A program made the position numbers and the translations under genes. This document shows positions 44,570-57,167 of a stretch of DNA of 64,000 nt, piece by piece. The DNA is from Chrysaora quinquecirrha. Taxonomy: Eukaryota > Cnidaria > Scyphozoa > Semaeostomeae > Pelagiidae. The notes beneath the pieces were generated by a model. The model was not told the DNA's origin. It worked only from the letters and a program-made list of their open reading frames with translations, and did not search any database. The DNA lies in NCBI GenBank assembly GCA_014526335.1, contig JACTAT010000037.1:3861958-3925957 (forward strand). Reading direction: 5' to 3'. Position 1 is the first letter of the stretch; the number at the start of each line of letters is the position of its first letter.

Positions 44570-46306
44570 ATGGACCCGTCAGGTAATATTGCTGTTGATG
44601 ACAACGTGATGAAAACTAGTCAAGACTGGGCTTCTTTGGTGGAAAATAAAGAAATTGAAGATTCAAATAACTCTCAAATCGCGCATGCTCAGCAACATGA
44701 AGAAGCACAAGTGCTTCGAGAAGAAGAAGAACATCTCACAGATACTTCAGAAGGTAATACATTTGCAGATAAAGTTAAAAGTAGAATCGTTAGAGCAAAC
44801 AAGGAAAATTCTGGGTCTCTCGCCCAACGCAGAATAAAGTTTTTCACCAAATCAAGCATCCAACATACAGAAATCATCACAAACATACATAAAGCACTAA
44901 ACGATCCAACAGCTATCATCCACTTACAGCGCATGCCATCAAAACAGGGCTATCAAAATTGGAACGCCATCTTGTCATCATCTACATTGGTTGACGTCCT
45001 CTTGTCCAAATCCATATTTTTGCCTTCCCAACCAGAACATCCATTACCCATTTCACCTATTCGATCACGTCCCACACTCATCACAATTCCATTTGCTTCA
45101 CCAGACGTTTCCAATTTTCAAATCCAAGAACATCTCCAACCTCACGGCAAAATCATGAGCATTTGGAGCCAAACATACCAAAAATTCCCCTCCATTTCCA
45201 CAGGAAAACGTATTTGCACCATTTACCCAAACCCTGATAATCCACTTCGACCCTTCATTATCATATCTGGCCAGAAAATCCTAATCTCATACAGAGGGCG
45301 TCAACCAATATGCATGCACTGCAATTCAAAGCATCACATCACCATTAACTGCAACCTAAGGGGCCTAAAGCTTTGCTACCACTGTGGAGACGATGGACAT
45401 AACTATGTGGACTGTGACATTTGACAAAACGGTGACAGACCAACAACTCACAATACAACACAAAGACAAACATCTGACAGTGACATGGACAGTGACAACA
45501 ACAGTGACCTCAACAATTTTGACGGCGATACTGTAATACTGTCTGACTATGACAGCGAACTGGGCAGACCACTGCCTAGAAATCGTCTTAGGCCCACATC
45601 ACAGCAACAACAGGACAACTTGGACAGTGAGACGGATGAACAGGACAGACCTGCAGGGCCTAAGTATAGGCTTAGGCTCTCCAACAGGCAACAACAACAA
45701 CAACAGAGTGACAGTGACAGTGATACTGACCAACAGGACGATGACCCAACACAGTTTGACAGAAGCAGTGGTAGTGAGGCTAAGGGCCCTCCACTAATTT
45801 TCACAACACCCCCATCTCCACCCATGCATCCATTGATCTCGACACAACCCAATGCAATCATTCCACCCTTAATAGAATCTCCACAAACAACCCAGCAAAG
45901 TCAGTCACAATCTATCCTTCCAAAAACATCACAAATCAACGACTCTCTACCAAAGAACTCCAATTCCACACCAACTCAAATTAGATCAACTGCAACCAAC
46001 TCACCCGTCACTGCTACCTCAAATGAACAACAACAGCAACATTTCACATCATGCACACAAATGTCACCCAGCTCACACGTAATTACAGAAACAATTGCAC
46101 AAACACTTTTCAACTATTCAAAACCCAACACACAAACAGCATCCCCAGTATTATCCACCTGTCAACCCACACCATTCCCAAACACCATATCCATGACATC
46201 ACAGCACAAAAGGCCACTTTCATCTTCATCATCATCACAAAAGAAAACTTCCAAGAGTGCAACAATGGAAAAAGCAAAGGTCAAGAAGAAGAAACAAAAA
46301 AACTAA
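44570..46306 (+). pseudogene. Family B ORF1, single stop (best copy)
   Basis: About 578 codons, MDPSGNIAVDDN to KVKKKKQKN. One Arg-to-TGA change at 45422-45424, just after the second knuckle, is the only break. Residues about 110-250 are the RRM-like core (RPTLITIPFASPDV, FPSISTGKRICTIYP), knuckles CMHCNSKHHITINC and CYHCGDDGHNYVDC follow, then an Asp/Ser/Gln-rich region, Ser/Thr/Pro repeats and a basic tail. It shows the full length of the protein. Confidence 0.87.
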
Positions 46307-48090
46307 TTTCATGGCATCACACCAACTATTCGTATAATAATTTTATTTTTTCATTAGGATTTTGAATAACTCTCTAGTTAACTATTGAATTGAATTGTGT
46401 CCCAAAACCTAGCTCAATATGCCATCTATAGTTAGTATAAATGTTAATGGTCTAAATGACAACAATAAGGCAGACGCAATTTTCCACAATTTAAAGAATG
46501 ATAAGCCAAGTATTGTACTTTTGCAGGAAACACATTTAAATCATAACACAAAAAACTCCATCATTTCTGATGATAGGTGGAAAGGAATAAAAATACACTC
46601 AATTTCCCCAAATAATTTTGCAGGTGTTAGCACTCTCATTTCTGAAAACTAAAACCCAATAATACATTCTAATGACATTTGCAAAGACGGCACTTACATT
46701 ATAACTGATTTGACAATTGACGATCACCGATTTCTCTTAATAAACATATATGCTCCTACAGGAGGTAATAAAACACAAAAAAGAAAGGATATATTTTCTG
46801 AAATTCATACTAAAATCCACAATTATCCAGATGTTGAATTTATAATTTATGGTGGTGACTGCAATACAGTTCTTGATATTAACTTAGACAGACGTAGGGA
46901 CATAACATACACAGACAGATAAAAAATTCCTCTAATTGAGACCATTAATGAAAATGATTTACAAGATATTTGGAGAACCTTTCACCCTGATGAAAAGCAA
47001 TATACATACAAAAGCCCAGTTGGAACATACAGCAGACTTGACAGATTTTATACCTCAAAAGCTACAATGAACTACTTTACAAAATGTGAAATTGTTCCTT
47101 TTCCTCACTCTGATCATCAAAAACTGTTACTAGTTTTTGATTTTGACAAAATAAAGCGGGGAAAGGGGGCATGGAAAATGAATACGTCCATCTTACAACA
47201 AGAAGAATATCAACTTGCAATGTCAGGATTTCTCCAGTTTTGGATTTCCATATTTGAAGATTTTGGTAATCCACTTGATTGGTGGGATAAAGCTAAAAAA
47301 CAAATAGCAAAAATCACTAAACAGTATTGCATAAAACTATCAATTGAACGCAAAAAGAAAAAGTCAAAACCTTATAAACAATTGCGCAATGCAACAAAAA
47401 AAGCAGAACAGACAGACAGACAGTCATTCAAAGATTTAGCTGAACGTATCACCAAAGAAATAAAAACTCTTGAAACGAATGAAGCATTTAATTTAAAAGT
47501 CAAAGCGAAAGCACGCTGGACAGAAGAGGGTGAAAGGGTCACCAAATATTTTTGTAATTTAGAGAAAAAACGTCAAGCTGCACAAGTTATGAAATCTGTT
47601 AAGACAAAAACAGAAACAATAGTTCACAATCCAAAAGATATGCTTGAAACTGTCAAAATATTTTACTCTGACTTATTTGCAAACGAACCGACAGACGCCT
47701 CTAAACAAGATGAACTACTCTCAAAAGTAGAAAACAAACTTTCCGACATTGACAGAGACTCTTGTGAAGGCCAACTAACAAAAGACGAATTATACACGGC
47801 ACTTTCTAAGATGAAAAATAATAAAACACCAGGCCTCGATGGTATTCCAGTAGAGTTTTATAAGACCTTCTGGAATATCATTGGGGAGCATTTTACAAGA
47901 GTTGCTAACGCCTGCTTTGAATTACAACAACTTTCCCACTCTCAACGTGTAAGCTTAATTTCAACACTTTACAAGAAAGGTAACAAAAGTGAACTAGGTA
48001 ATTGGAGACCAATAAGTTTGCTCAATGTTGACTATAAGATCATTGCAAAAACTCTTGCCAATCGTTTACGAGATGTATTATCAACCATTG

Positions 48091-48195
48091 TTTCTGAAGA
48101 TCAAACATGTAGTGTTCCAAATAGATCAATTTTGTTTCTGAACACTACATGTTTCTGAAGATCAAACATGTAGTGTTCCAAATAGATCAATTTTG
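48091..48195 (+). repeat. 44-bp direct duplication with inverted 17-bp spacer
   Basis: 48091-48134 is repeated exactly at 48152-48195. The spacer TTTCTGAACACTACATG contains the reverse complement of CATGTAGTGTTC from within the repeat. This is the footprint of a replication template switch. Confidence 0.8.
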
Positions 48196-48407
48196 TCAAA
48201 CGGACATAGAGGACATGTACAGTTAAACTTTGCTCAATTTTTCCCAGCTGGGTGCAAAGGCTGGAATGCGCGCAATCAAGAAATCTGCCCAACTGCATAG
48301 GGCAATGACACCTAATTTTCTTAATACTCGATGACATTTTTTATTGGATATCTACTGCGTGCGCTGTAAAAAAAACACATTCTGGCAGTTTTGTAGGGAA
48401 AAGTACG

Positions 48408-49500
48408 ATGGCAAATTTTAGAAAGTTCTTTAATCGTCGTTTTTTTGATCAAAATCCTGAATTCAATGGAGAGAATCATTATGATTATGAAGATTCGCAA
48501 TATGAAAATTCAGAGTCTTTATTAGCTACCCACACACAACGTCCAATGGCCAGTACTCCGCTGTTTTTTCAATCCCAAATGCAGATGCAGAGGCCTCCGA
48601 CATTCCAAAATTACATGGATACATTTGGTGAAGCAAGACAAACCTCTCAGCCCATTCATGTGTTCAATACACCAAGAATACAACCTACAAGACATACTGC
48701 ACCAATATCGATTATCAAAGAGGCAGAACAAAGTGCACCAAAAGAAACTGCAACAGAGGTGTCCGTTGAAAACGCAAGCAATCAAGCCAGATCAAAATGG
48801 TCGAAGGAAGAAACCGACGCCCTTATGTTTGCTTGGAGAGATTCCTTTGTTGAACTCGAAAGCCATAGAAATCCGGCAGCTTGGAGGCATATCCTCGAGG
48901 AGGTAAATAAAAATGGAAATTGTCAGAAAACTCTCGATCAAGTGAAAAAGAAATTCCGAAATCTAAAAGATGGGTACAAAGAGGCAAAAGGAAAAAACAA
49001 GAAAAGTGGTGGAGGACGCACCATAACAAAATATTACGATGTATTTGATGAGGTTCTGGGAGCAAGAAGCCTTGTGCAATTCTCTGAAGTAAGAGAGAGC
49101 GGTTTTGTGACCAGAAATGAAATCGAGGAAGAAAAGGCAAGTGAAAATCCAGTTGAAGAAGCTGAACAAGATGCAAACTTGGAAGATTTGCCGGGTAGAG
49201 CTGCTGAAGAAGAAGTTCCCCAACCAAAAAAAAAGCAAAAGGAAGAAAAATACAAAATCAGGGGCAACAAATCAACTGATTGGATTTTTAGGAGAAATGC
49301 AACAGAGACAACAAGAGACCATGCAGCAGTTTCTTGAAGGCATGAGGATGATGGAAGAAAGTAGCCGAAAACATACTTCCGAGACCCTTCTCCAAGTGGC
49401 CCAAATTTTTGCTGGACAAAGCAAAGAAAGGGAACGTGCAGCAGCATCAAGAAAAAGAAACATAGATTCTCCATGCGAACAAGAAAGCTATGAATATTAA
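48408..49500 (+). pseudogene. Harbinger Myb/SANT-like DNA-binding protein
   Basis: MANFRKFFNRRFFDQ start. A Myb/SANT-like domain lies at about residues 127-215 (SKWSKEETDALMFAW, then KTLDQVKKKFRNLKDGYKEA). An acidic linker, an NLS-like KKKQKEEK and a C-terminal coiled coil (FLGEMQQRQQETMQQFLEG) follow. The coiled coil is reached only after a one-base shift in the A9 run near 49227; without it the frame ends at 49337. In Harbinger elements this protein partners the transposase in binding DNA and entering the nucleus. Confidence 0.82.
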
Positions 49501-49778
49501 CTTTAAAAAAACAAGAACGATTCATGTCTGTCGATTTTACTTAACTATTATTACAATTAAAAATTCACTAATTAATTAGAGATAACAAAATGTTCGGTTG
49601 GAAAATTTAAAACTTCAGAAAAGAATACATTTTCTGCCCAAGCAATACGAAATTTACTATTTTTGCATGCAGTGTATTCTGACTTTAATAGTGTCATACA
49701 GTAATCATAGCAATAATAATATCTTCAAGTTTATTTAGCATCCTATATCTGTGCTCATGCCATATTCAAAAAATATTT
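49501..49778. other. AT-rich gap between Harbinger genes
   Basis: About 280 bp between convergent 3' ends; presumably polyadenylation signals. No gene. Confidence 0.5.
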
Positions 49779-51023
49779 TTAGGCATTCTCTTTCTCAAGT
49801 ACATAATCTGCAAGCAGCTGCCTCGTTTCCTCTTCCAGTCCACTACCAAAGTTGTTTTCGATATCCTGGCTATCTGTATCTTCAAAAAAAGAATTTTGAA
49901 CTGGCTCCTTATGATCTTGGCATATGTTATGAAGGACAGTGCAGGCGATAACAATGTCAGCAGCGAAAGAAGGCACAAGACTAATAGTGGTTGATAATAT
50001 TCTCCATCTGCCTTTTAAAAACCCAAAAGCTCTTTCAATGGATACCCTGGCTTGGGAGAGTGCAAAATTGAATTTTCTTTGTCTGCGACTCATGTTATTG
50101 GCGAAGGGGAAAGGTTTCAGCAGCCATTTTGAAAGGGGGTAGGCAGAATCTCCAACTAGATATGGCTTGATGGTTTTATCTTCATTGAGCTTGAACAATG
50201 GTGTAGTGAGAATCCTACCACTGTTGGCTTCTTGGAAAATCAAAGAATTTCTTAAGATGCGGGAATCGTGGACAGAACCTGGATATCCCGAAGACATACT
50301 TAAAAATTTCATAGTTCCGTCACAAATGCCCTGACAACAAATACTGTAGCACTGTTTCCTGTTAAAGAAGTCAACGGTGCTGTTTTCCGGAGCAGCGATT
50401 CGTACATGAGTTCCGTCGATCGCTCCAAACACATTAGGCAGTACGGACAGTTTCTTAAAACTTTTTACTGTCTCAACACACTCCTCTGGATTTTGTGGCC
50501 AGCAAATGAAATCATTTCTTAAATGCACTAGAGCCCCGACAAAATCTTTTGTTATCCGACCCACAATTGAAGACGATATTCCAAAGTTCTGGCCAACTGA
50601 TCTATAAGAGCCCCCATTAGCTAGCCACCAAAGGGCAACGCCCACTCTCTTTGGAACAGGTATGGCTTCTCTTCTGTGTGACTCCTTCACCATATAATCA
50701 AAAACGGTTTGGCAAACGAAATCAAAAGTTTCACGACTCATTCTATAATGCACTAACCAATAATTTGGGTCCAGATCTTTGCTTGAATTTAAATCGGCTT
50801 CATAGGAAACATCAAAATCGTTCTTTTGTCTATGAAATACCCAAGCTTCTCTTTCCCTGTACAAATTTGCGAAATAACTTACAACTGCAAGTCGCATCTC
50901 TGTATGTATGGCTTCAGTATATGCGTACGCAGTTAGCATCGCTCGTCTCATGGAAATTCTTCTACGTTCTTCCAATAAATAAACAATCATTAGAATAAAC
51001 ATTAACTTCTCTTCTTCCGACAT
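49779..51023 (-). CDS. Harbinger transposase (HARBI1-like DDE nuclease), intact
   Basis: 414 aa, MSEEEKLMFILMI to LLADYVLEKENA. An N-terminal helical region with a helix-turn-helix (YRSVGQNFGISSSIVGRIT, about residues 137-155) precedes the DDE domain: VFGAIDGTHVRI (first D), LVGDSAYPL (second D) and SIERAFGFLKGRW (E). The YPGSVHDSRI motif is typical of the family. The length matches the usual 350-450 aa. It is the only apparently intact transposase in the window. Confidence 0.93.
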   Translation of the reverse strand: MSEEEKLMFILMIVYLLEERRRISMRRAMLTAYAYTEAIHTEMRLAVVSYFANLYREREAWVFHRQKNDFDVSYEADLNSSKDLDPNYWLVHYRMSRETFDFVCQTVFDYMVKESHRREAIPVPKRVGVALWWLANGGSYRSVGQNFGISSSIVGRITKDFVGALVHLRNDFICWPQNPEECVETVKSFKKLSVLPNVFGAIDGTHVRIAAPENSTVDFFNRKQCYSICCQGICDGTMKFLSMSSGYPGSVHDSRILRNSLIFQEANSGRILTTPLFKLNEDKTIKPYLVGDSAYPLSKWLLKPFPFANNMSRRQRKFNFALSQARVSIERAFGFLKGRWRILSTTISLVPSFAADIVIACTVLHNICQDHKEPVQNSFFEDTDSQDIENNFGSGLEEETRQLLADYVLEKENA

Positions 51024-51159
51024 TTTGTATCTGAACTGGATAGCCTACCTGGATCAACAAACACTTTCCGAAGCGAAGCTCAAAGGAAAAGAAAAACAAC
51101 ATTATTTTAACGCAAGAGGCATTTTTATTTTCTGATGACAGAAACGGATTAAAATGAGC

Positions 51160-51189
51160 AAGTTGAGCACCTCGCGAGGTGCTCAACTT
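51160..51189. repeat. 30-bp perfect palindrome in Harbinger
   Basis: AAGTTGAGCACCTCG followed by its exact reverse complement, centred on CGCG, about 130 bp inside the right end. Confidence 0.9.
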
Positions 51190-51218
51190 AGCGGGAGTTT
51201 GCCCTTGATGAAAACGCA

Positions 51219-51232
51219 CCATGTACAGTTAT
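51219..51232 (+). repeat. Internal copy of the Harbinger terminal repeat
   Basis: CCATGTACAGTTA repeats the left end (ACATGTACAGTTA) in direct orientation inside the right subterminal region. It is a possible extra transposase or Myb binding site. Confidence 0.6.
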
Positions 51233-53358
51233 AAGCAAGCGAACCCTGGTGCGATAATTGGCATAATCCCCTAAAATATGCGGTTTTTCCTTATTTGAGC
51301 ACGACTGTACATGTCCTCATATATTAAGAGATCTCCTTTACTATGCTGAAAACGAAAATCTCCCAGCAGCCCTTCTATCTTTAGATCAAATGAAAGCCTT
51401 TGACCGCGTAAACTGGAATTTCCTTTTCAAAACCCTAGAAAGCTTTGGTTTTGGGCCACAATTCATTTCATATATTAAAACATTGTATTATAATATTAGT
51501 AGTCGTGTGAAAGTAAATGGGTACATCTCTGCCCCATTAGGGGAGTGAGACAGGGATGTCCCCTATCCCCCTTATTATATGTCCTAGTTTCCGAAATTTT
51601 TGCCATCTCTATCAGAAAAAACCAAGACATTACTGGTATTACAATTAAAAATGTAGAATTTAAAATTACCCAGTATGCTGATGACACAACAATAATCCTG
51701 CAAGGTGAACAGTCCATCAAATCAACCTTTGATTGTGTCCAAGATTTTGAAATGGCATCAGGAGCTAAAATAAACAAAGAGAAAAGTAATGGAATTTGGC
51801 TTGGAAGATACAAAAACAGATCAGATAATCCATATAATTTAAAATGGGGCAGGGAAGCATTGAAAATCCTTGGTGTTTTTCATGGCCCTATTTTGAAAGA
51901 AAAAAAACCTGGGATCCTCGCATAAATAAATTCTGTAAAACTTTAGACCTTTGGACTTCTCGTGATCTTTCCTTGAGGGGGAGGGCTGTGGTTGCAAACC
52001 AGCTGGCCAGCTCGGTTTTCTGGTACACTGCAGCCATATATCCCCTTCCCCAGTGGGCTCTCAAAAAAATCAATGATAAACTGTGGAAGTTCATTTATCA
52101 GAATAAAAAAGATCCTATTAAACGTACGCAAGCAAGACTTCCATACGAATTAGGAGGGTTGAATATTATAGATATTGAAAAGAAAGCTGATGCCATTAAA
52201 TTATCTTGGATTTCAAAACATCTTCAAAATGACAATCAGTCTAAATGGAAAGCACTGTTCGCCTTGAACTTTGATAAGTATAAGAACTTTAACATTGGTT
52301 CCAAAATATTCAAATGTTACTTACGTCCAATCGAAATGAAACATGTCCCACAGTTTTATCGAGATGTTATAAAATGTTTTCCAGCAAATTTTTCAGACCT
52401 TAGACTAAAACCCGCAGATAGTGAAGGAATTTACAATGAACCTTTATTCGACAACTATTTCACACATGTTGATACCAGTAATGCTTGGATACAAGCTAAC
52501 ATTACCACAATACGAGATATTTCTTATGAATTTACAACTGGATTCTTACCTTCCAATGCCTTGCATGAATTAATCCCTTCTGGTTTCTCAGACAGTTTCT
52601 ACTCCAACTTGAAATCACGTCTACCCCCTGAATGGAAAGAAAAAATAACAACTGAGTGCAGCAATGAAAGAAGTTTATCTGATGACTTTTATATTAAAAA
52701 TACTAAAGATGAATTTGTTTTATTTTCATCTCTGAATTGCAAAGCAATTTACAATATGCTCATCTTGAAAGATCAAAATGTTGTTCTTCAGAAATTTCGG
52801 GTTTTTTGGGAACAAAAAATAGGTTTTATCAACTGGCCAAGACTCTTTAAAACTTTATTCAAAAAAAATCATGACAGAAAATCTGCCAACATTCAGTGGA
52901 AGTTTCTTCAACTTTGCCTCCCTACCTATGAAAGATTATATAGACAAAGGATTGTCCAAACCCCAGGGTGGAAAACTTGCTTGTTGTCGCACCTACGTTA
53001 TATTTCAGTACTATAGTGTCGCAGCCAGGGTTTGGCTCATTCATATTTTGCAAAAAGTTTGTCGCAGCTTGCAGCTCGAAGCTATCGTTAATGTTGAAAG
53101 CGCGGTTCCAGCGCAATACCATTGGCATCACAATAGTTAAACTTATCATCATTTAAGAAAGAAAGCGGAAAAATAACATTTGGGAAAACTTTTTATGTTT
53201 TAGAAAATAACAATAACTATAAGTACAACAACTCAAGATAGGTGAAACACCACCAAACACGTAACGAAATATGCATTTAACAAAACTTTCTCGCCAAAGT
53301 AACAAGACTATAATAAGTTCGGATTAATCAAATGTACAAATCAGGCGTCAGACAAAAG

Positions 53359-56300
53359 TCAAAGCCTGTTTTTGTTGTAGAGAAGATACGAATACTTAAC
53401 AGGCTTTTCTGTAATCCGGTGGACTACCTTTGATTTACTGTTTCTTTTGAAGTAGTTATCAATGGATCGCGGATCCCTAAGCAGTGGAGTTGAATGATTT
53501 TCCAAAAACTTCTTGGCTATTCCTCCAACAACGTTTTCTGGTAAAAGCCAGTCCAGCTTCGTTCTTAATTCAATTATTTGGTTCGATTGGTGACATCGCT
53601 GTTTTTGTATCCCCATGATAGAATAGAAACTTTCAGCAATCCCTTCAGAACCCCCTAATGCAAGCGCAACATCTAATGCAATCATGCATTCTGGGCCAAT
53701 CCTCGAGTATAATTCTTGCACGGTAAATAAAGCTTCTACAAGCTGTGCTTCATCCAGAAACGCTCTAACCTCCTTTCCGTTGAGAAGTTTCAGCTTAAAT
53801 TGCTGGCGTATTCCTGTTACTGAAGAATCAGGGGACAAGGAAGTAAAGTGCTGCTTCAAAGGCTCATTTCCGATTGACAGGCAACCAATACCATATTCTC
53901 GTAGGCTACCCCAAAACATTTCACAGATGACTTCCTTGAAAGTAATGTAAACTGCTTCTGCACAGTCTGCTTCTAAGCGGCCATATCTCTCTGCATTTTC
54001 TTGTACATGAGGAAGTAGAGACACATATTTGAACCATGTAGCAAACTCTTCTTTACCCAATTTTAGATACATTTTCCTATCCTTCAAACAATGCAAGGGG
54101 CTCGTTGCTTCTGCTTTTAATGTTCCTTCTAAGGCCATTAGCATCTTTTCAAAATCAAAGCACTCTGAAAGTAGCAATGACAGTTCTGAAATTCCAGTAT
54201 GCAGCCTTCTCCTGCATGCTTCTTTTAAGTCGTTGGCAAATAATGTGAGGTCTTGTAGAGACTTGTCAACATTTCTTTCCACCCAGTTGTAGACGACAGA
54301 TGCTCCTTCTTCTGGATCTTTAATTTCTTCTGCATTTGTAAAATGCCAGCCTTCCAGAAGCTTAACTTCGTTGAATTCAAATTTTCTGATGTCGGCCAAT
54401 TTTTTCTTAAAGCGGGGCAACTCTTCAACATTGTCGCAAATGCTTTCCAACCAATTTAGCATTCTTTCCCCCCAGAAGACCAACTTCCAGTGGTAAAAAT
54501 CAACTTCTTGTGAGAAAACCATTAACTGCGTAATGAGCGCTGTAATATCTATGAAGCCAAGCAAGTCTGACACGGAATCTTGACAAAACATTCTGTATTG
54601 TAATGGAAAGTCCTTGTCAGCTCCTGAATGGATTGTTGAAAATGCAGCGTGCAAAGCTTTATAAACTTTCTCTATAGCTGTCCATTGCTTAACATCTGAG
54701 CTCAGGAAACGCTGTGTTGCAAATGGTGTAACAACTACTGCTCGTTTTTTCTTCGCTGACGCGCTGACTTCAAGCTGAGCATAGCCTTTTCCACTTGAAA
54801 GAAGATGGTTAAACTCGTTCGCTCGTTGGATAAAATTCTTGAAATGTTGTCCTGAAGTACCATACTTATCATCTCTGACATCAGTTGACGCTAAATTCAG
54901 TAAGTGTGCTGCATCCCAAATGGTAGTTTGACAAAATCTCAAGCTTTCAGGCATGTTTAGCGATAGTTGCTTGAAAATTCTTAGCTTGGTATGGTCCATC
55001 TGCTGTTGTTCCGCAGTATCTCGAAAGGTCATCCTTAGAAAATTTCAATTTTAGCTCAATTAGGCTCAGCAAGTTACTAGCCAACTCTCCTGCATTTCCA
55101 CCACTTATATCAGGAAGATCGTCCTTATCTTCATCAGAAGAATTTTCATTATCTGGTTCTGCTTCTTCATCCTCATATTCACTAGATTTGGCGTAAACTA
55201 GTGGTGCTCCTAGAGGATATGCACATCTTTTGCCATCATTCAGGAACACCAAATAAGATGCTTGACTTGTTCTTCTATTCACTGTCCCCTTGTCAATGAC
55301 ACCATAAAAATGTGGCTTCATGAGAGTTGCAGAGAGTTCCTCGTTTAAAGTGGATGATGTTTTTTCGTCCACATAATCTTCTGCAGCTACTAGCAGTGGC
55401 AACATCTGTTTCCTACTGTGGTTCTTCTGGCCAATGTTTACTCCACAATCATATAGTAAGGTAAGCAGTGTTTCGTAATGAACTGAAGCTGCTTTCAATT
55501 TAACATCTGTTATCATGCATTTGACTAGCGTTTTTGTGATGGAGAGAGCAGATTCCTTGCGTTTGTTATTTTCTTCCATTTCTTTCCAAGCTAAAAAAAA
55601 TGTTGCCTTCCATGAGCAGTCGTTTATACCCCCAGCAAGAGGGACCGCAAAATGGATTTCAATAGACGCCACTCAATGTTTCCACCTCTGATATACTGCT
55701 CTGTTTTGTGTTGATCGTTCCAAATGCCAGTAGAAGGATTTCCATGGTCATTCGGAGATTTTCTCTTTGCAGCCAGATAAGGTGAAAGACTTGTTAGCTT
55801 TTTCTCTTTGTTAGAAATGGACGAATAACAAGTTTTGCATCTAACTACACTTTCTGCCATTTCTTCATCATAAAAAAACTCGAGACAAGGTACTTTGTTG
55901 ACCATCTCAGTGATATTGCTTATTTTCTGCCACTCGTTTAGGTTCATGGCTATCTCGCAGTTATCTAGCAGAGTGTTTGATGTATTTTGTTCATTCGCAC
56001 TGTCACTTGTGATATTCATCTCCTTCATTAGCGATACAACTTCGAGAGCTATATCCTTAGCTGTAAGCTGCCTTGTAGGAACATCAGTGACAACCTGACT
56101 GGCTTGAGATAGGACATGCTCTTTCTCATTAGTGCGTGCAATGTATTGCTCTAAATATGACTGATCAAGAACCTTCGTTGTAGTAGGGTGGCTTTCGTCT
56201 AATTCAAAGCTGTCTATCATTTCAGTGTCATCATCAACAATGCTTTCTAAACTTTCTGGCACTTCAAAATTTTCTTCCAACTTATCCAATCCTTCCTTTT

Positions 56301-56657
56301 GCAAAGAATCTTTCTGTGGAGTCTGTTCCGCTTCACTAGGTCTGCATCTCTTCAATTTCGGCTCTTCATGTTTGGCAAGCTTTTTCTTCGTTTTTTTATT
56401 TCCACTTTTTATTTTCTCGGCGAGTAAAACACCTTCAGGAGAGTCGCAAACCACTGTTGTTATAGTAGTTTCTAGGTGCTGACTTGTATTGCGATGCGTC
56501 TAGATGTCCGAAGGCATACCATTTGATATTGTAAAATATTTTCTTCCATCCAGCAAGCATTCTTTGCAATAAAGCTTTTTGTTCACACGTTTTTTTGTAG
56601 CTGAAACCTGTGGTGCTGGTGCCGATAATGGTTGTCGGTGCAGGAATTCCCAAGAAG
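53359..56657 (-). pseudogene. hAT transposase, main exon (ZNF862/KIAA1586-like), broken
   Basis: It begins at a splice acceptor (TTATTGTAG at 56658) that continues the frame of the exon at 57005-57167. The N-terminal part has a CKEC finger remnant and a later CKTC pair with LSPYLAAKRKSP. The middle holds LMKPHFYGVIDKGT and RYCGTTADG; the C-terminus has a dimerisation-type motif (ALGGSEGIAESFYSIM) typical of hAT proteins. Breaks: TAG at 56500-56502, a frameshift near 55650 and another near 55000-55030. Intended length is about 1150 aa. Catalytic residues are not certain from reading alone. Confidence 0.82.
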
Positions 56658-57004
56658 CTACAATAAAATGAATCCTGTATTGCATTTTTGTCTCCTATCG
56701 ACATAGCTTACTACAAAATATTTTGGCATAGTTTGGATTTTGCTGAAATTCTTCAACAGAGTTAATTCCTTAATTAGATGCTTGTCCAAGAGAATATTTT
56801 TTAAATCCGAACAACAAAACATATTAGGAGTAAAAAATGTTGTTGCTGCTGCCGTTAATCCTGTAAGATGAAGGAAGACTGTACCGGGGATCAACATTTC
56901 TTACAGTTCTTATACGTAAAAACACATACTTGTTATCACAGGTAGTGGAAAATTAAATATAACAAACAGACGAATGGTAAAAGTTTTTTATCAATTTGAC
57001 TCAC

Positions 57005-57167
57005 CATTTTTATTACGTGCACATTGAAAACACGTAAATTTTTGCCCGAAACATTCTTCGTCGCCTTTCGCTGTCTCTCCACAAATTAAATGAACTGGCT
57101 TCTTGCATTGAATGCACGAGTGAGCACCACCAACCTCCATTTTACATACGTGACATAATGTTTCCAT
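57005..57167 (-). CDS. hAT transposase exon 1 (cysteine-rich finger)
   Basis: The ATG at 57167 opens 54 codons. The cysteine pattern is CHVC...CIQC...HLIC...CFQC, a PHD/RING-like finger common at the N-terminus of this hAT group. It ends at a strong donor, G/GTGAGT (57004). The leftover G joins CT of the acceptor exon at 56657 to restore Ala and the frame, which supports a 347-nt GT-AG intron (57004-56658). Too short to appear as a long ORF. Confidence 0.78.

Larger units (their letters stand above)
48209..51318 (+). mobile_element. PIF/Harbinger DNA transposon
   Basis: 3110 bp with ends GAGGACATGTACAG and CTGTACATGTCCTC (14-bp perfect terminal inverted repeats) and a 3-bp target duplication ATA at 48206-48208 and 51319-51321. 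It carries the two expected convergent genes, a Myb/SANT-like protein on + and a DDE transposase on -. Confidence 0.93.
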
